DNA of 64,000 nt from positions 44,535,932-44,599,931 of the forward strand of contig CM045760.1 of assembly GCA_025200525.1 (NCBI GenBank). Direction: 5' to 3'. The notes beneath the pieces are model-generated. The model did not search any database, was not told the DNA's origin, and saw nothing but the letters and a program-made list of their open reading frames with translations. Made by a program: the position numbers and the translations under genes. This DNA comes from Camellia lanceoleosa (taxonomy: Eukaryota > Streptophyta > Magnoliopsida > Ericales > Theaceae). This document shows positions 11,592 to 22,315 of the stretch, one piece after another (the first letter of the stretch is position 1; every line of letters starts with the position of its first letter).

Positions 11592-12530
11592 GGGAGCTTT
11601 TTTGATAAATCCTCTTTTTAAGAGTTTTATTCCATCCGACCCATATTCTTTTTGACTATTCTATTCGGTCCTATTTGAGGTAAGAAGACCAAAACACCCT
11701 TAATCTCTCATGCTCCCTATTAATGTTGATATTTAATGTTGATTGTCATTATATTTTGGTAGTTCCCATACATTAAGATGTTGTCATTATATTCATATTA
11801 ATTTGAAATAAATTTGTCATTGTGTAGTCAATTACATGATGTGAATATTCACATCATGTAAATGAAAAGAATATTCACATTAATTTGAAATAAATTTTTG
11901 TCATTGTGTTGTCAATTACATGATATGAATATTCATACTAAAACATACATATGTAAACGTTCACATCACTACATATTATGAATAAGAATGTGTTATCAAT
12001 TAAAAATATAATAAATGTTATTTTTAATGTGTTGTCAATTAAAAATAAGAAGGTTCACATGTTGTGAACATTCAAATCACTACATTAGATACGAGAGAAT
12101 TTTTTGGAGAGGTGTTGTGAACATTCACATTTGATGAGAGACGAGAATGTTCACATTATTTTTAATGTGTTATCAATTAAAAATATATTCACATCAGATG
12201 AGAGAGAATGTTTACATTATTTTTAATTTGTTGTCAATTAAAAATATATTCACAGTATATAATAATATAAAATAATAATATCAATGTTATTTAATTTATG
12301 TATGAAATTTCTTATACCTTGGTCATTTCCTTTCCCTTCTCTCTCCTCCCCCAACATTAAATATTAATATTAAATATAAGGATATAAGAGTCTTAAAAAA
12401 TAGTGTAAATCAAGAAAAATGACTTTATGGAATAAAAGTATAAACACATGAGACTAAATGGGTTAAAAAATTCCTTCATAGACTTCTTGGATTAGAACAC
12501 TTTTAAATGGGATTTATCAATAAAAATCTC
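11592..12530. mobile_element. MITE nested in copia leader, 9-bp TSD
   Basis: The termini GGGAGCTTTTTTGATAAATCC and, on the opposite strand, GAGATTTTTATTGATAAATCC form an inverted repeat that continues loosely (TTTTATTCCA / TTCTAATCCA). AATAAATAA flanks both sides (11583-11591 and 12531-12539), a 9-bp duplication typical of Mutator-like insertions. The interior holds repeated TTCACAT and GTTGTCAATTAAAAAT blocks (about 11820-12260) and no ORF. It separates the PBS from gag and therefore inserted after the copia element did. Confidence 0.72.
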
Positions 12531-12556
12531 AATAAATAAATCCAAATAAATCGTAA

Positions 12557-12570
12557 GCTCTAATACCAGT
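12557..12570 (-). other. Copia primer-binding site
   Basis: The minus strand after the 5' LTR reads ACTGGTATTAGAGCTT. This is the plant initiator tRNA-Met complement (TGGTATCAGAGC) with one C-to-T change, and it marks the start of minus-strand DNA synthesis. Confidence 0.85.
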
Positions 12571-13231
12571 TGTTAGAGAAAATATATGATTTTCCACAAG
12601 TAAATCAATCAATGGGAATAAAAACTAATGCGGAAAAATTAAATCAAAAGTAACACAAAAATTTTTACGTGGTTCCCTCTATGTGAGGTACATCCACGGG
12701 ATCGAAATCCGATTCCACTATCAATCAAATAAGTTTCCAAACGATTACAAACGAGACACGAATGGTCTCACAAACCACCCTTAGGTGAATTCCAAATAAT
12801 CACAAATAGACAAGAGAAAAGACCTCACCAAATAGATGAACCAAAATCTTCGAAACAGAATGTAGAAGACCCAAAATAACTGACCAAACAACCAACCCAG
12901 CAGCTCTTTGAAGCTGAACCAAATCAAGCTCAAAGCATTGACCAATAGTCAATCAATAAAGTTTGCCCAGCATAGTCACCAAGATGAATCAACAATGATA
13001 GTAGACGTTGTATATGATGCTTCGGAAGAAACAAAGCCATATATATATATATATATGGTTGAGTCTTGGATTTTTTATATAAAATTCTAGTTGTTACCAA
13101 ATTGAATATCCAATACCTATTAGGATTCCAAAAGTTAGATATAATATATTATATCCAAACCAAACCAAATTAAAATTCTTTTAACAAACCAATTGGGTCT
13201 CAAACTCCAATAAGGAGATATACCAAAAACA
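12571..13231 (-). repeat. Copia 5' LTR
   Basis: In plus-strand coordinates it starts TGTTAGAGAAAATATATG and ends in ...CCAAAAACA at 13231. It is followed by the TSD copy ATTTC. It is homologous to 6904-7574 and contains the same TATATATA tract near 13040-13057. Confidence 0.93.
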
Positions 13232-13236
13232 ATTTC

Positions 13237-13650
13237 TGGCGGAGGCAAACCAAAGTTCTCTTTCGTAATCTCTTCTCTCTCTTTTCGCGATCTCTCTTTT
13301 CTCTTTCTCTCTCTCACGATCTGAAAGTCTCTCTCCGGCACCACTGCCATTGCGATCTAAAACCCTAACCAAAGCGTCGCAATTTGGTCGGAGAACCAGA
13401 GCTCTCAACGAACCAGAGCTCATTCTCTCTCTCTCTCTTTCTCTTCGCGATCTGGTCGAACAATCATGCTAGGGTTCTGGTCGCGATCTGGTCAAACCAG
13501 AGCTTTCTCTCTTTCAACGAACTAGAGCTCTCTCTCTCTCAACGAACCAGAGCTCTCTTTCTCTCTCGCGCGCATCTCTGGCGTTGTTTCGACGGTGGCT
13601 GGATTATCGACGACAACGGTGAGTCATCTCCGGCCTGTACCCAACATTAA
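13237..13650 (+). repeat. CT-rich tract with GAACCAGAGCTC units
   Basis: After the copia TSD there is a CT microsatellite-rich region. From 13390 to 13560 it has several copies of (AAC)GAACCAGAGCTCTCTCT separated by CTCTCTC runs. A plus-strand frame is open from 13384 to 13650 but its product is low-complexity Ser/Leu/Arg and not a recognised protein. It could be an old 5'-UTR-like host sequence or part of the transposon hit by copia. Confidence 0.5.
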
Positions 13651-14731
13651 TATAAAAAATATATATATAAAATAACAATTTTTATATTAAATTATACCAT
13701 CTTAAATTTAAGAGTTTGAAAACTCGGAAAAAAACAAAATTTTAAAAAATATCCTAACCACTTGTTTTTGAAAGGGTTAAATGAACCAATTCCATATTTC
13801 AATCTAATAGAAAAATATTTAAAGTATCTAGTCTATAATTTAGATTGAAAGGTGTTGTCTTAGTTTATATCTATTAAATAAATGGCACAATTTATTTCAC
13901 AATTAATATTGATATAAATTGCACAATTGCACAATTTAAATAAAGAAATAAATTGCACAATTTATTTCAATTAATATTGATATAAATTTATTTCAATTAA
14001 ATATCTTCTATTAAAAGAATTTTATATTGATATAAAATTCTTTGGTATTGTAAAAAAAAAAAAAAAAAAAAAAACCATTTTTGTTAATTGATATTAATCA
14101 AAAAAAATGAAATAACTTTTATTAAATGAAATAAATTTAGCCATTAATGAAATAAATTTTATATTAATTGATAGTAATTAATAATTTTAGTATTAATTGA
14201 TGCTAATTAAGCCATTAATTGACACTAACTAATTTATAATGAAATAATTTTATACTAATTCATACTATTAATGAAAATAATAATTTTTGTAATACTAATT
14301 ATATTAACTTTTATTAATGAAATAATTTATTTAAAATTAAAACTGAAAAAAATGACAAAATAATCATTTTTGTATCATATAAGGGCAAAAAGGACAATTA
14401 TACAACAAAAAATAATTTTACAGCTTACCAACCAAACACTACTCTGCTATTTAAATCCATAATCCCACAGCTGCACCAAACAAGTTAACCGTTTATGTTC
14501 ACAGCTATAAGTTATAATCTGTTAAGTTATAATCTATAATCACTTATCTACAGTTCTACTAAACGGAGCCTCTATATAGAATGACACAACATTTTATAAA
14601 ATTTTTATTTCCAATCAATATAATTATAAATATGTCAATACCACATTATTCCAAACGTATTTTATGTATACAATTGTTTTTTTGTAAATTTTTTTTTCTT
14701 CAAATGTTCACATTAATAAGCTTGTTTAGTG
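13651..14731. other. AT-rich sequence with poly-A tract, nothing recognised
   Basis: A long A run lies at 14051-14073, followed by many ATTAATTGATA-type imperfect repeats (14080-14300). The GCTGCACCAAACAAGTTAA block near 14470 is the inverted partner of 6632-6650. No gene was seen. Confidence 0.55.
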
Positions 14732-14736
14732 GAGCT

Positions 14737-16854
14737 TATAGCGACCCCGGTCTTTTCCATTTGGTTGTTGTATCCGGACTTACGTTTCGTAGATCCTGTT
14801 GTTATATATTTGTTGTTGTCGTCCTTTAATTTCTTATTTTTGAGTTATAGGATGTTTTGGGACAGGTTGGTTACAGGTTGGGAGTATTTGGGAGCAAAGG
14901 GTTGCTGCCCAGAATTTTGGTCCTTCGCTCGAGCGAGCTCTTTGTTTTTGGTCCTTCGCTCGAGCCAGGGTGTCTTCGCTCGAGCGAGCGACTGCGTCTA
15001 GTATAGTCCTGAGAGCTATATTTCTTGGCTCGAGCGAGCTTTTCTTCTCTCGAGCGAGCGAGGTGTATGTTTTCGAGTTCTTCGCTCGAGCGAGCATTCT
15101 GTCGCTCGAGCGTGCTTCTGGGTTGCAGACCTGAACCATTGTGTTGTTGGCTCGAGCGAGTCTTTCTACGCTCAAGCGAGTATTCTTTGTGTCTGGTCGC
15201 TCGAGCGACCAAGTCTTCACTCGAGCGAGCCTGTTTTATTTAAATATGCAACAGCGGTTTTTAAAACACTTTTTCATCCTCTTTTTGATTTCAGAACCCT
15301 AGGTCCGTGTTTTCTCTCCCTCCACTCACCTTCTCTCTTAGGTTTCATCTATTATCAAGGTGTTCCTACCCTAGGTTCTTTATTAAAAAGATAGAGGGTT
15401 ACGAGGGTTTTACTTTAATCTGAGAGTTTGGCGGTTTGGAGCACTTTGGATTTTGGGTCATCATCTCCATCATCTCCATTTGAGTTCTTCACTTCGAGGT
15501 AGGGATTTCCTACTTCATATTATAGGTTTTGTCCTAAGTTTTGGTATTTTTGATATGTTGGTATCGTTCAGTAATTTTGGGAAAAACGGGGTTTGTATTA
15601 TAACTTGAGAAATAGGGAATTTGTTTATATATTAAATTCCATGTGATTGTGAATCATGAAAAATGGCATTGGTAGTGTCAAGTTGGTAAAATTGAACCTT
15701 AGGGTTAATTTTGAGGAAAGGGGGAAAAGCCCTAATTGTTGTAATAAATTAATTTGTATAATTAATTTTTGAGAAAATCGTGGAATTAAGTTTAATTCAT
15801 GAAATTGGGGAACTATGGGATTAAAAGGTGTAGTTGGTTAATTTAATCGCTCACCTATGAAAATGTTGAGTTTACATTTGTTGATACATTTATTTCCTGT
15901 TTAGAAATAACTGTTTTGGGCTATCGGTGAAGGATAGTCGTGATTATTGTAGACATCGCATGTTGATTAGGGAAAACTGAAACTAATCACATTGAATGAG
16001 TCATTAGATATGACAGTTGAATTAATACAACGAATCTGTGTATTGATTGAATATTGTGTATGACAAGTGTTTAATACATTGTATATGCATATTGTTTGGG
16101 AGGAGATAAGGAATGTACGCCATGGTTTGAGGGAAGATAGGGGATGGACTCTCAAACCTGTTTAGGAGGAGAAAGGGGATGGACTCCATTAGTATAGCAA
16201 ATATGTGTACTTATTGATTTATGGAAGTGTTTTAGTATGAGCCTTAGTCTCATTTGATTTGTTGATATTGGAAGTAATGTTAATGTGAGATGTAATCTCA
16301 TTATTATTGTTTGGCCAGGTTCTGAGCCATGTTTGTATAATTGGAAAGTTGAATAATAACGTAAAGTGAAACATGTCATGGACATTATTATCATGAAACT
16401 GTAGAGTGTTATAATGGATTTAAAAGTGTTAACTATATATCGAATGCTATTACTTTAGTCAATTCTTATATTTGGTTTAGTATATTCCTACTGGGTTGTG
16501 GCTCACCCTATACGGGAACATCATTTTCAGGTTCAGGTGATATGCTACCTCCAAGGAATTAGCTTGGAAGGATTTGGAGTTGAAGACTCTGTTTAGATTA
16601 GTTGTTATTTTGTTTTGTTTTGATATTACATGTAAACTCAAGGCAAGGGCTTAATATATAATTGAGTTAGTACTCAGACTTTTGTGTCCAAGTGTTGGCT
16701 TGGAAAGATGTAAGCCCGTAGGGCATTTACTTTCGTTATTACATGTAATGTCTTTTAATAAGATTACTCTGATGAATGGAATAAGGCTTTGGTTTTTTTT
16801 AATCAATGTATGTTAATATTGTATATATTATGGATTTATTTTGAGGGTGTTACA
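14737..16854 (+). repeat. Gypsy 5' LTR
   Basis: It begins TATAGCGACC immediately after TSD GAGCT and ends GGTGTTACA directly before the PBS. It contains the CTCGAG palindrome array (14928-15225), a TATA-like TTATTTAAATA at 15236-15246, and a long AT-rich transcribed part. It is nearly identical to the 3' LTR by eye, so the insertion is fairly recent. Confidence 0.95.
14924..15229 (+). promoter_or_regulatory. Paired CTCGAG palindrome array in 5' LTR
   Basis: CTCGAG cores, mostly inside CGCTCGAGCG, start at 14928, 14959, 14979, 15029, 15049, 15085, 15105, 15151, 15171 (as CTCAAG), 15200 and 15220. Apart from the first, they form five pairs exactly 20 bp apart, with 49-70 bp between pair starts. 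The array ends 11 bp before the TATA-like box. Position and spacing suggest promoter-proximal binding sites; this function is inferred. Confidence 0.7.
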
Positions 16855-16857
16855 ACT

Positions 16858-16869
16858 TGGTATCAGAGC
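16858..16869 (+). other. Gypsy primer-binding site
   Basis: TGGTATCAGAGC, three bases after the 5' LTR, is the exact complement of the 3' end of plant initiator tRNA-Met. Confidence 0.93.
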
Positions 16870-17263
16870 ATACCGGGTTTGAATACTTTGGGTACGTGGG
16901 GAGTGATTAGTATCACAATGGGTTTGTCTCGCTTGTTAGAGACTTATGTATGATAATATGTATTTATTTGATAACATGCTTATATGACTATTTGGGTATG
17001 GGATTTAATTTCTAGGATGTTTATTGGATCCTTGAGTTTCTATGAGTCTTGTTAGAAAAGCACTTGATCAATGCTGTTTGTAACCAGAACTCTAATAACG
17101 CCTCGGGACTATCATTATCCAGGAATGAAATTCGTAGGTGCTTATGTGATTATGTGCTTACGTGGAGTGAATTACTGTTGTCCAATGCATTAGGAAGCTG
17201 TTATAGCTTCAGCACATTTATTAATGTGCAAACGTATTAATTGTCTTTGTTACCTTTATTAGG

Positions 17264-18345
17264 ATGTCAGGACGAGGACGAGGACGTGGTAGGCATGGTA
17301 GGCAGGAGATGCCTATTCCGGATGAGATTCAGGCGGCGAGGAGGGAGTTGGCCGAGCCAATGTGGCCGGTGGAGTCAGGCTATGGGTGCTTTGGCCCGAG
17401 AGATAGCAGGGGCATTCAGGGAGTCTGTAGGCATTCTCAGAGCTGAGAATCAAGCCCCGGTTCATGTTGCAGACGCAGGACCTTCTTTTCTGAAGAGGGA
17501 GTTCTTCCGGTCTAACCCGGACAAATTTTTGGGTGATCATAAAGAGCCACTTAAGACAGATGAATGGCTCGAACAGACAACAAAGATGTTTGTGATGCTA
17601 GGCATCGAAGACGGGGTATTGAAGGTGACCTTGGCATCTTTCCAGTTTAAGGGGGATGGGGGTCAGTGGTGGAAGTTCACAAAGAGCCGTATAGGAAGGA
17701 CTTGGGAGGCTTTTGTGGATGCTTTCTAGGAGAAGTTCCTGTCTCCAGCTGTTAACGAGAGGTTGAGGGAGCAGTTCTGCCAGCTTAAGCAGCTGAGTTC
17801 TTTAGTGGCCGAGTTTGAGGCCGCATTTACTAGTTTATCCAAGTTTGCACCTGAGTTGGAGGCGTCTGAGGAACGCAGGCGTCTGAGGAACGCCGGTGTC
17901 TTGAGTTTGAAAAGAAGTTGAAGCATGGCCTCAAGATGAGAGTTGGGGGTTCTATGATCCGAGAGTACGGGCGTCTTGTGGATGCTGCAGCCCATATGGA
18001 GATCATGATGCAGAAGGAGGAGGAGAGGCAGAGGGGCTCCAAGAGGAGTCAGGATGATCAGAGTGATGGCAGGAGACAGAGGGGTTTTAACCCTCAGCAG
18101 TCTCAGAGTAGCTTTACTAGATCGACTTTTCCAAGTCTTGAGTCAGTTTAGGAAAGGCACCAGGAGACATTACTTGCTTCAAGTATGGTCACTGGGCCAC
18201 AAGTCTCAGCTTGCCCAGAAGGAGGAGGCGGCGTCATCTTGGCTCGATCTCGAGCCGAGTCGAGGTAGAGGCGGTCGCTCTCGTGTTATCAGTGTGGTCA
18301 GGCAGGGCACCTGTAGAGGTTTTGCCCGCAGTTGAGTGGCACATC
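17264..18345 (+). pseudogene. gag: Gypsy gag with CCHC zinc knuckle (broken)
   Basis: The ATG at 17264 opens with MSGRGRGRGRHGRQE, a common chromovirus gag start. The frame shifts near 17385 into the track carrying FLKREFFRSNPDKFLGDHKEPLKTDEWLEQTTKMF and WWKFTKS, the conserved retrotransposon gag core. A TAG at 17727 interrupts FQEKF. A 15-bp direct duplication (GCGTCTGAGGAACGC twice, 17864-17895) shifts the frame again. At 18284-18325 the knuckle CYQCGQAGHL-stop-RFC keeps all CX2CX4HX4C ligands but has TAG where Gln is usual. Gag would form the particle and bind RNA; this one cannot be made whole. Confidence 0.88.
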
Positions 18346-20390
18346 TGGTGCATCTAGTTTGAGGCAGACTCAGAGTCGTCAGGCAGCTCAATCTGTTCAG
18401 GCCTCGAAGGCCAATCAGGGGGCTTCATCGTCCCAGTCTGTGCAGCAGTCTTATGCTCCTAGAGGTGAGCAGGTTGATCAGAGACCGTCTGGGCGCGTGT
18501 ATGCTGTTATCGCGCAGGATCTTGTACCGGCTCCATCGGTTGTGAGAGGTACCTTCTTGTTTTACAACTCGGTTGCTAGTGTATTGATAGATACGGGAGC
18601 ATCTTATTCTTTTATATCTGCTGCATTTGCATCTGTTTTGGGATTGGAGTTGGCACAGTTAGCATCTCCTATATGTGTAGTATCGCCTGTTGGGGGTGAG
18701 TTGATTTTGAAACACGGGTGTAGAGGTTGTGATATAGAGGTCGCTGATCGTCGGCTTCCGTTTCCTTTTGTAGTTATGCCCATGTCGGGATTTGATGTTA
18801 TTTTAGGTATGGACTGGTTATCGTCATACTGGGCAGTTATTGATTGTTACCGTCAGAGGGTCACAGTATGTACCTTGAGCGGGGATTGTTTTTATTTCTT
18901 GGGGGATCGGGTTGGTAGTGTTTTGCCACCGGTGTATGATCTGCGAGGGCGGAGTGAGTTGAGTGGTCTTCTTGCTAGCCTTTTGAGTAGTGAGTGTGAT
19001 GAGACCCAGACTGTGTTGCCGAGAGTGGTTTGTGAGTACTCAGACGTCTTTCCCGAGGATCTTGTTAGTTTGCCACCTCACAGAGAGATTGAGTTCTCTA
19101 TTGACTTGGTGCCCGGCACGGCGCCGATTTCTATGGCACCATATCGTTTTGCCCCAGTCAAGTTGGTTGAGTTGAAGATTCAACTCCAGGAGTTGTTAGA
19201 TAAGGGCTATATTCGCCCAAGTGTTTCGCTGTGGGGAGCATCGGCCCTCTTTGCTAAAAAGAAATGAGGTGCTTTGAGACTCTGTATCGATTACCAGAAG
19301 TTGAATTGGGCTACGGTCAAGAATAAGTACTCTATGCCTCGTATAGATGATCTGTTCGATCAGTTGAAGGGTTCCTGTTGTTTCTCTAAGATAGATTTGA
19401 GATCAGGTTACCACCAGTTGAGAGTCAGGGAGGAGGATATTCCGAAGACGGCATTCCGTACGCGGTATGGCCATTATGAGTTTCTGGTGATGCCATTTGG
19501 GCTCACCAATGCACCGGCAGTCTTTATGGACTTGATGAACCGGATCTTCCGGGAATTCTTGGATCATTTTGTAGTCATTTTTGTGGACGACATTCTCATC
19601 TATTCACCTTCTGAGGAAGAGCACGAGGAGCACTTGAGAGGGGTGCTTGAGTTACTTAGAGCCCATAAGCTTTATGCCAAGTTTGGGAAGTGTGAGTTCT
19701 GGCTATGGGAAGTCAAGTTCTTAGGTCATGTGGTTTCAGGGGAAGGGGTGTCTGTTGATACAACCAAGATCAAGGCAGTGCAAGATTGGGCACAGCTTAA
19801 GAGTGTCTTTGAGATCCGCAGTTTTCTGGGATTAGCTAGGTACTACCGACGGTTTGTGAAGGATTTCTCCAGGTTAGCTTCGCCATTGACTAGACTGACT
19901 CAGAAGGGAGTCGAATTTGTATGGAGTGAGACTTGTGAAAAGTCGTTCCAAGAGCTGAAAGTTAGATTGACCACCGCTCCGGTCTTGATTATTCCGAAGA
20001 GAGGGTTGGGTTATGCGGTTTATTGTGATGCTTCAGGAGAGGGTTTGGGTTGTGTGTTGATGCAAGAAGGGAAAGTGGTAGCCTATGGCTCACGTCAGTT
20101 GAAAATACATGAGAAAAATTCCCTACGCATAGTCTAGAGTTAGCAGCTGTGATCTTTGCCTTGAAGATTTGGAGGCATTACCTTTATGGTGAGAGGTTCA
20201 AGGTATTCTCGGATCATAAGAGTCTGAAATATCTGTTTACACAGAAAGACTTGAACTTGAGGTAGAGGAGGTGGATAAAGTTCATTGAGGATTATGATTT
20301 CGAGTTGCATTATCATCCGGGGAAAGCCAATGTGGTGGCCGATGCCCTTAGCAGGAAATCTGTTGGTGACATAGCTAGTATAGCCATCCG
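18332..20390 (+). pseudogene. pol: Gypsy protease, reverse transcriptase, RNase H (broken)
   Basis: Protease: VLIDTGASYSFIS (DTG active site, about 18580-18620) and FDVILGMDWL. RT: the frame 18332-19267 runs into HREIEFSIDLVPGTAPIS and stops at TGA in the KKK-G linker. The second frame from 19274 has [44 protein letters not shown] and FVDDILIYS (catalytic Asp pair, about 19580-19590). RNase H begins with [19 protein letters not shown] one-base loss near 20127 shifts frame, and TAG at 20263 interrupts LNLR-RRW. The stop at 20263 and those in gag are single transitions from Gln or Trp codons. Confidence 0.93.
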
Positions 20391-20411
20391 GGAATGGGAG
20401 ATGTTGGGTGC

Positions 20412-22310
20412 TGTCACGCCCTCAAAATTAACCCATAATAAATGATATTAACATGCATCAATACATTAAAACAAGAAGATAATTCCATTCATCAGAGTAT
20501 CAAGAAATAAAACATCAAAATAAATGCCCTACGGGCTTACATCTTGCCAAGCCAATACTTGGACACAAATCCATGAGTTCTAACTCAAAAACAAGTAAAG
20601 CCCTAGGCTTGAGTGTTTTACATATAAAAGCAAATAAACTAAAATAAATCTTCAAGTCCAAATCCTCACAAGCTTAGTCCTTGGAGGTAGTGAACCGCCT
20701 GAACCTGAAAAAAAAGTTCCCATATAGGGTGAGCCACAGCCCAGTAGAGAAATACTAAACCAGACATAAGAATTAACTAAAGCATTAGTATCCAATATAT
20801 GGTTAGCACAAGGTAATAAATTCCCAATTTTAGGACATGTATGCCTACATTGTCTATGACACATGGTCTATGACACAATTCACTTTCCACTTATACCGAC
20901 ATGGCTCAGAACCTGGCCAAACAACTCAACAAGGATATCAAATCAGGTTAACTTCTCTTACAACACAATAAACACACATACTGGTGTTACATTACTCACA
21001 ATCAATTTCACTTCCATACTTCCCAACTGATACACATGGTGGTGATGTATCATATCAACAACAAATAAAGATAAGCACCCACATAAGTGATGCTACTGGA
21101 GTCCATCCCCTATCTCCTCCCAATAAAATCCGGTTTAGAGGTCCATCCCCTATCTTCCCCTAAACCGTGGAGTTCATCCCCTATCTCCTCCAAAACCAAA
21201 TGCATATGCAACACATAGTTAATACAAGTAATGTTCTGTATTAATTCAAGGGTCAGTATAAATGATTAAATTCCAGTTATACCTAAGCCACATGCAAGGT
21301 CTACAACAATCACTGGCTATCCTCCACCGATAGCCCCAAACCATTATTTCTAAGCAAGAAATAATTATCACAATATATATATTATCAATTTCACAGATGA
21401 GTGATTAAATATTCAACTACATCAACAAAATCTCAATTTCCCCAAATCTCATGAATTTAACCAATACACAATTCCCCCTTTAATTAATTACATGAATTAA
21501 TCTATAACGAAACCCTAAGGTTTTCCCAAAATTACCAAACTACCTCCCACATACCAAAACACCAACACTTAGGATTAAAACGTATGCAAGGAGTAGGAAA
21601 TCCCTACCTTAAACCGAAGATCGCAAAAGAAGAAGACGAAGAGGATGCCCGAAACTCCAAAATGCTCCAAATCAAAAACTGCTCCGATTAAAAGAAAGCT
21701 CTCACTCTCCTCTATCTTATTTGTAAGAGAACTAGGGTAGAAACACACCCTAACTAGATCAAACCTAGAGGAAAAGATGTTTAGAGAAGAAGAAAAGTCG
21801 GGCTTTAGGGTTTGGGATAAAAAAGAATGAAAGCGCCTAAAATCCATTGCTGCGTTTAAATCTTTGGACGAGCTCGCTCGAGCGAAGACCTGGTCGCTCG
21901 AGCGACCAGACACAAAAACATACCTCGCTCGAGCGAAAAGAAGCTCGCTCGAGCCAAAGACAAACCATCTCGCTCGAGCGAAGGAAAGCTCGCTCGAGCC
22001 AACAAATACTGCCCTCAGGTCTAGCACTGGACGCAACCCTCGCTCGAGCCAAGAAAGGTTCGCTCGAGCGACGAACCAAAAAGAAGGACCTCGCTCGAGC
22101 GAAGAGAAGCTCGCTCGAGCGACCAAGCTAAAAACTGAACATCAAGAATTGGTTTCTAGACTCAACCAACTTGTAATCAACCTGCCCAAAACATCTTATA
22201 ACCAAAGAATAATGAATCAAGGACAACAACGACAATAATATGGCAACGGAATCCACGGAACATAAGTCCGGATACAATAATCAAATGGGAAAAAGACCGG
22301 GGTCGCTATA
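20412..22310 (-). mobile_element. Solo LTR of related gypsy family nested in pol
   Basis: Read on the minus strand it begins TATAGCGACCCCGG and ends GAGGGCGTGACA, parallel to the host element's LTR but clearly diverged, so it is a different family. The 5-bp duplication GGTGC at 20407-20411 and 22311-22315 proves a single insertion followed by LTR-LTR recombination that removed the interior. It splits the host pol between RNase H and integrase. It has its own palindrome array (21877-22119) and a TTTAAA box (21855-21860). Confidence 0.93.
21873..22123 (-). promoter_or_regulatory. Paired CTCGAG palindrome array in solo LTR
   Basis: CTCGAG starts at 21877/21897, 21928/21948, 21973/21993, 22043/22063 and 22094/22114. 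These are five pairs, each exactly 20 bp apart, with 45-70 bp between pair starts. In minus sense the array ends 17 bp before TTTAAA at 21855-21860. The number of pairs and the spacing match the 5' LTR array, although the sequence between sites has diverged. Confidence 0.7.
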
Positions 22311-22315
22311 GGTGC

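Larger units (their letters stand above)
6904..13231 (-). mobile_element. Ty1/copia LTR retrotransposon (degenerate)
   Basis: Two ~0.67-kb LTRs bracket a minus-strand gag-pol in copia order (gag, protease, integrase, RT, RNase H). The 5-bp target duplication ATTTC is present at 6899-6903 and 13232-13236. An initiator-Met-type PBS and a polypurine tract are adjacent to the LTRs. The polyprotein is cut by several frameshifts and stops, so the copy is not autonomous. RT and integrase motifs fit the Tork/Tnt1-like part of copia, a tentative clade call. The two LTRs differ at only a few positions per 100 bp by eye, so the insertion is moderately young. Confidence 0.95.

Noticed and set aside
14834..15220. 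Long minus-strand frames with repeated LERRKARSSE-like peptides (also near 21847-22238 and 24381-24752)
   Set aside because: They come from the CTCGAGCGAG palindromes being open in several frames on both strands. They have no conserved start or context and lie inside LTRs.
16858..16869. tRNA gene
   Set aside because: Only the 12-bp primer-binding complement is present. No cloverleaf was found here or elsewhere in the window.
21873..22123. CRISPR-like look of regularly spaced palindromes
   Set aside because: This is plant DNA, the cores are about 10 bp with a 20-bp step, there are no 23-40 bp repeats with unique spacers and no cas genes. They are LTR promoter-region motifs.
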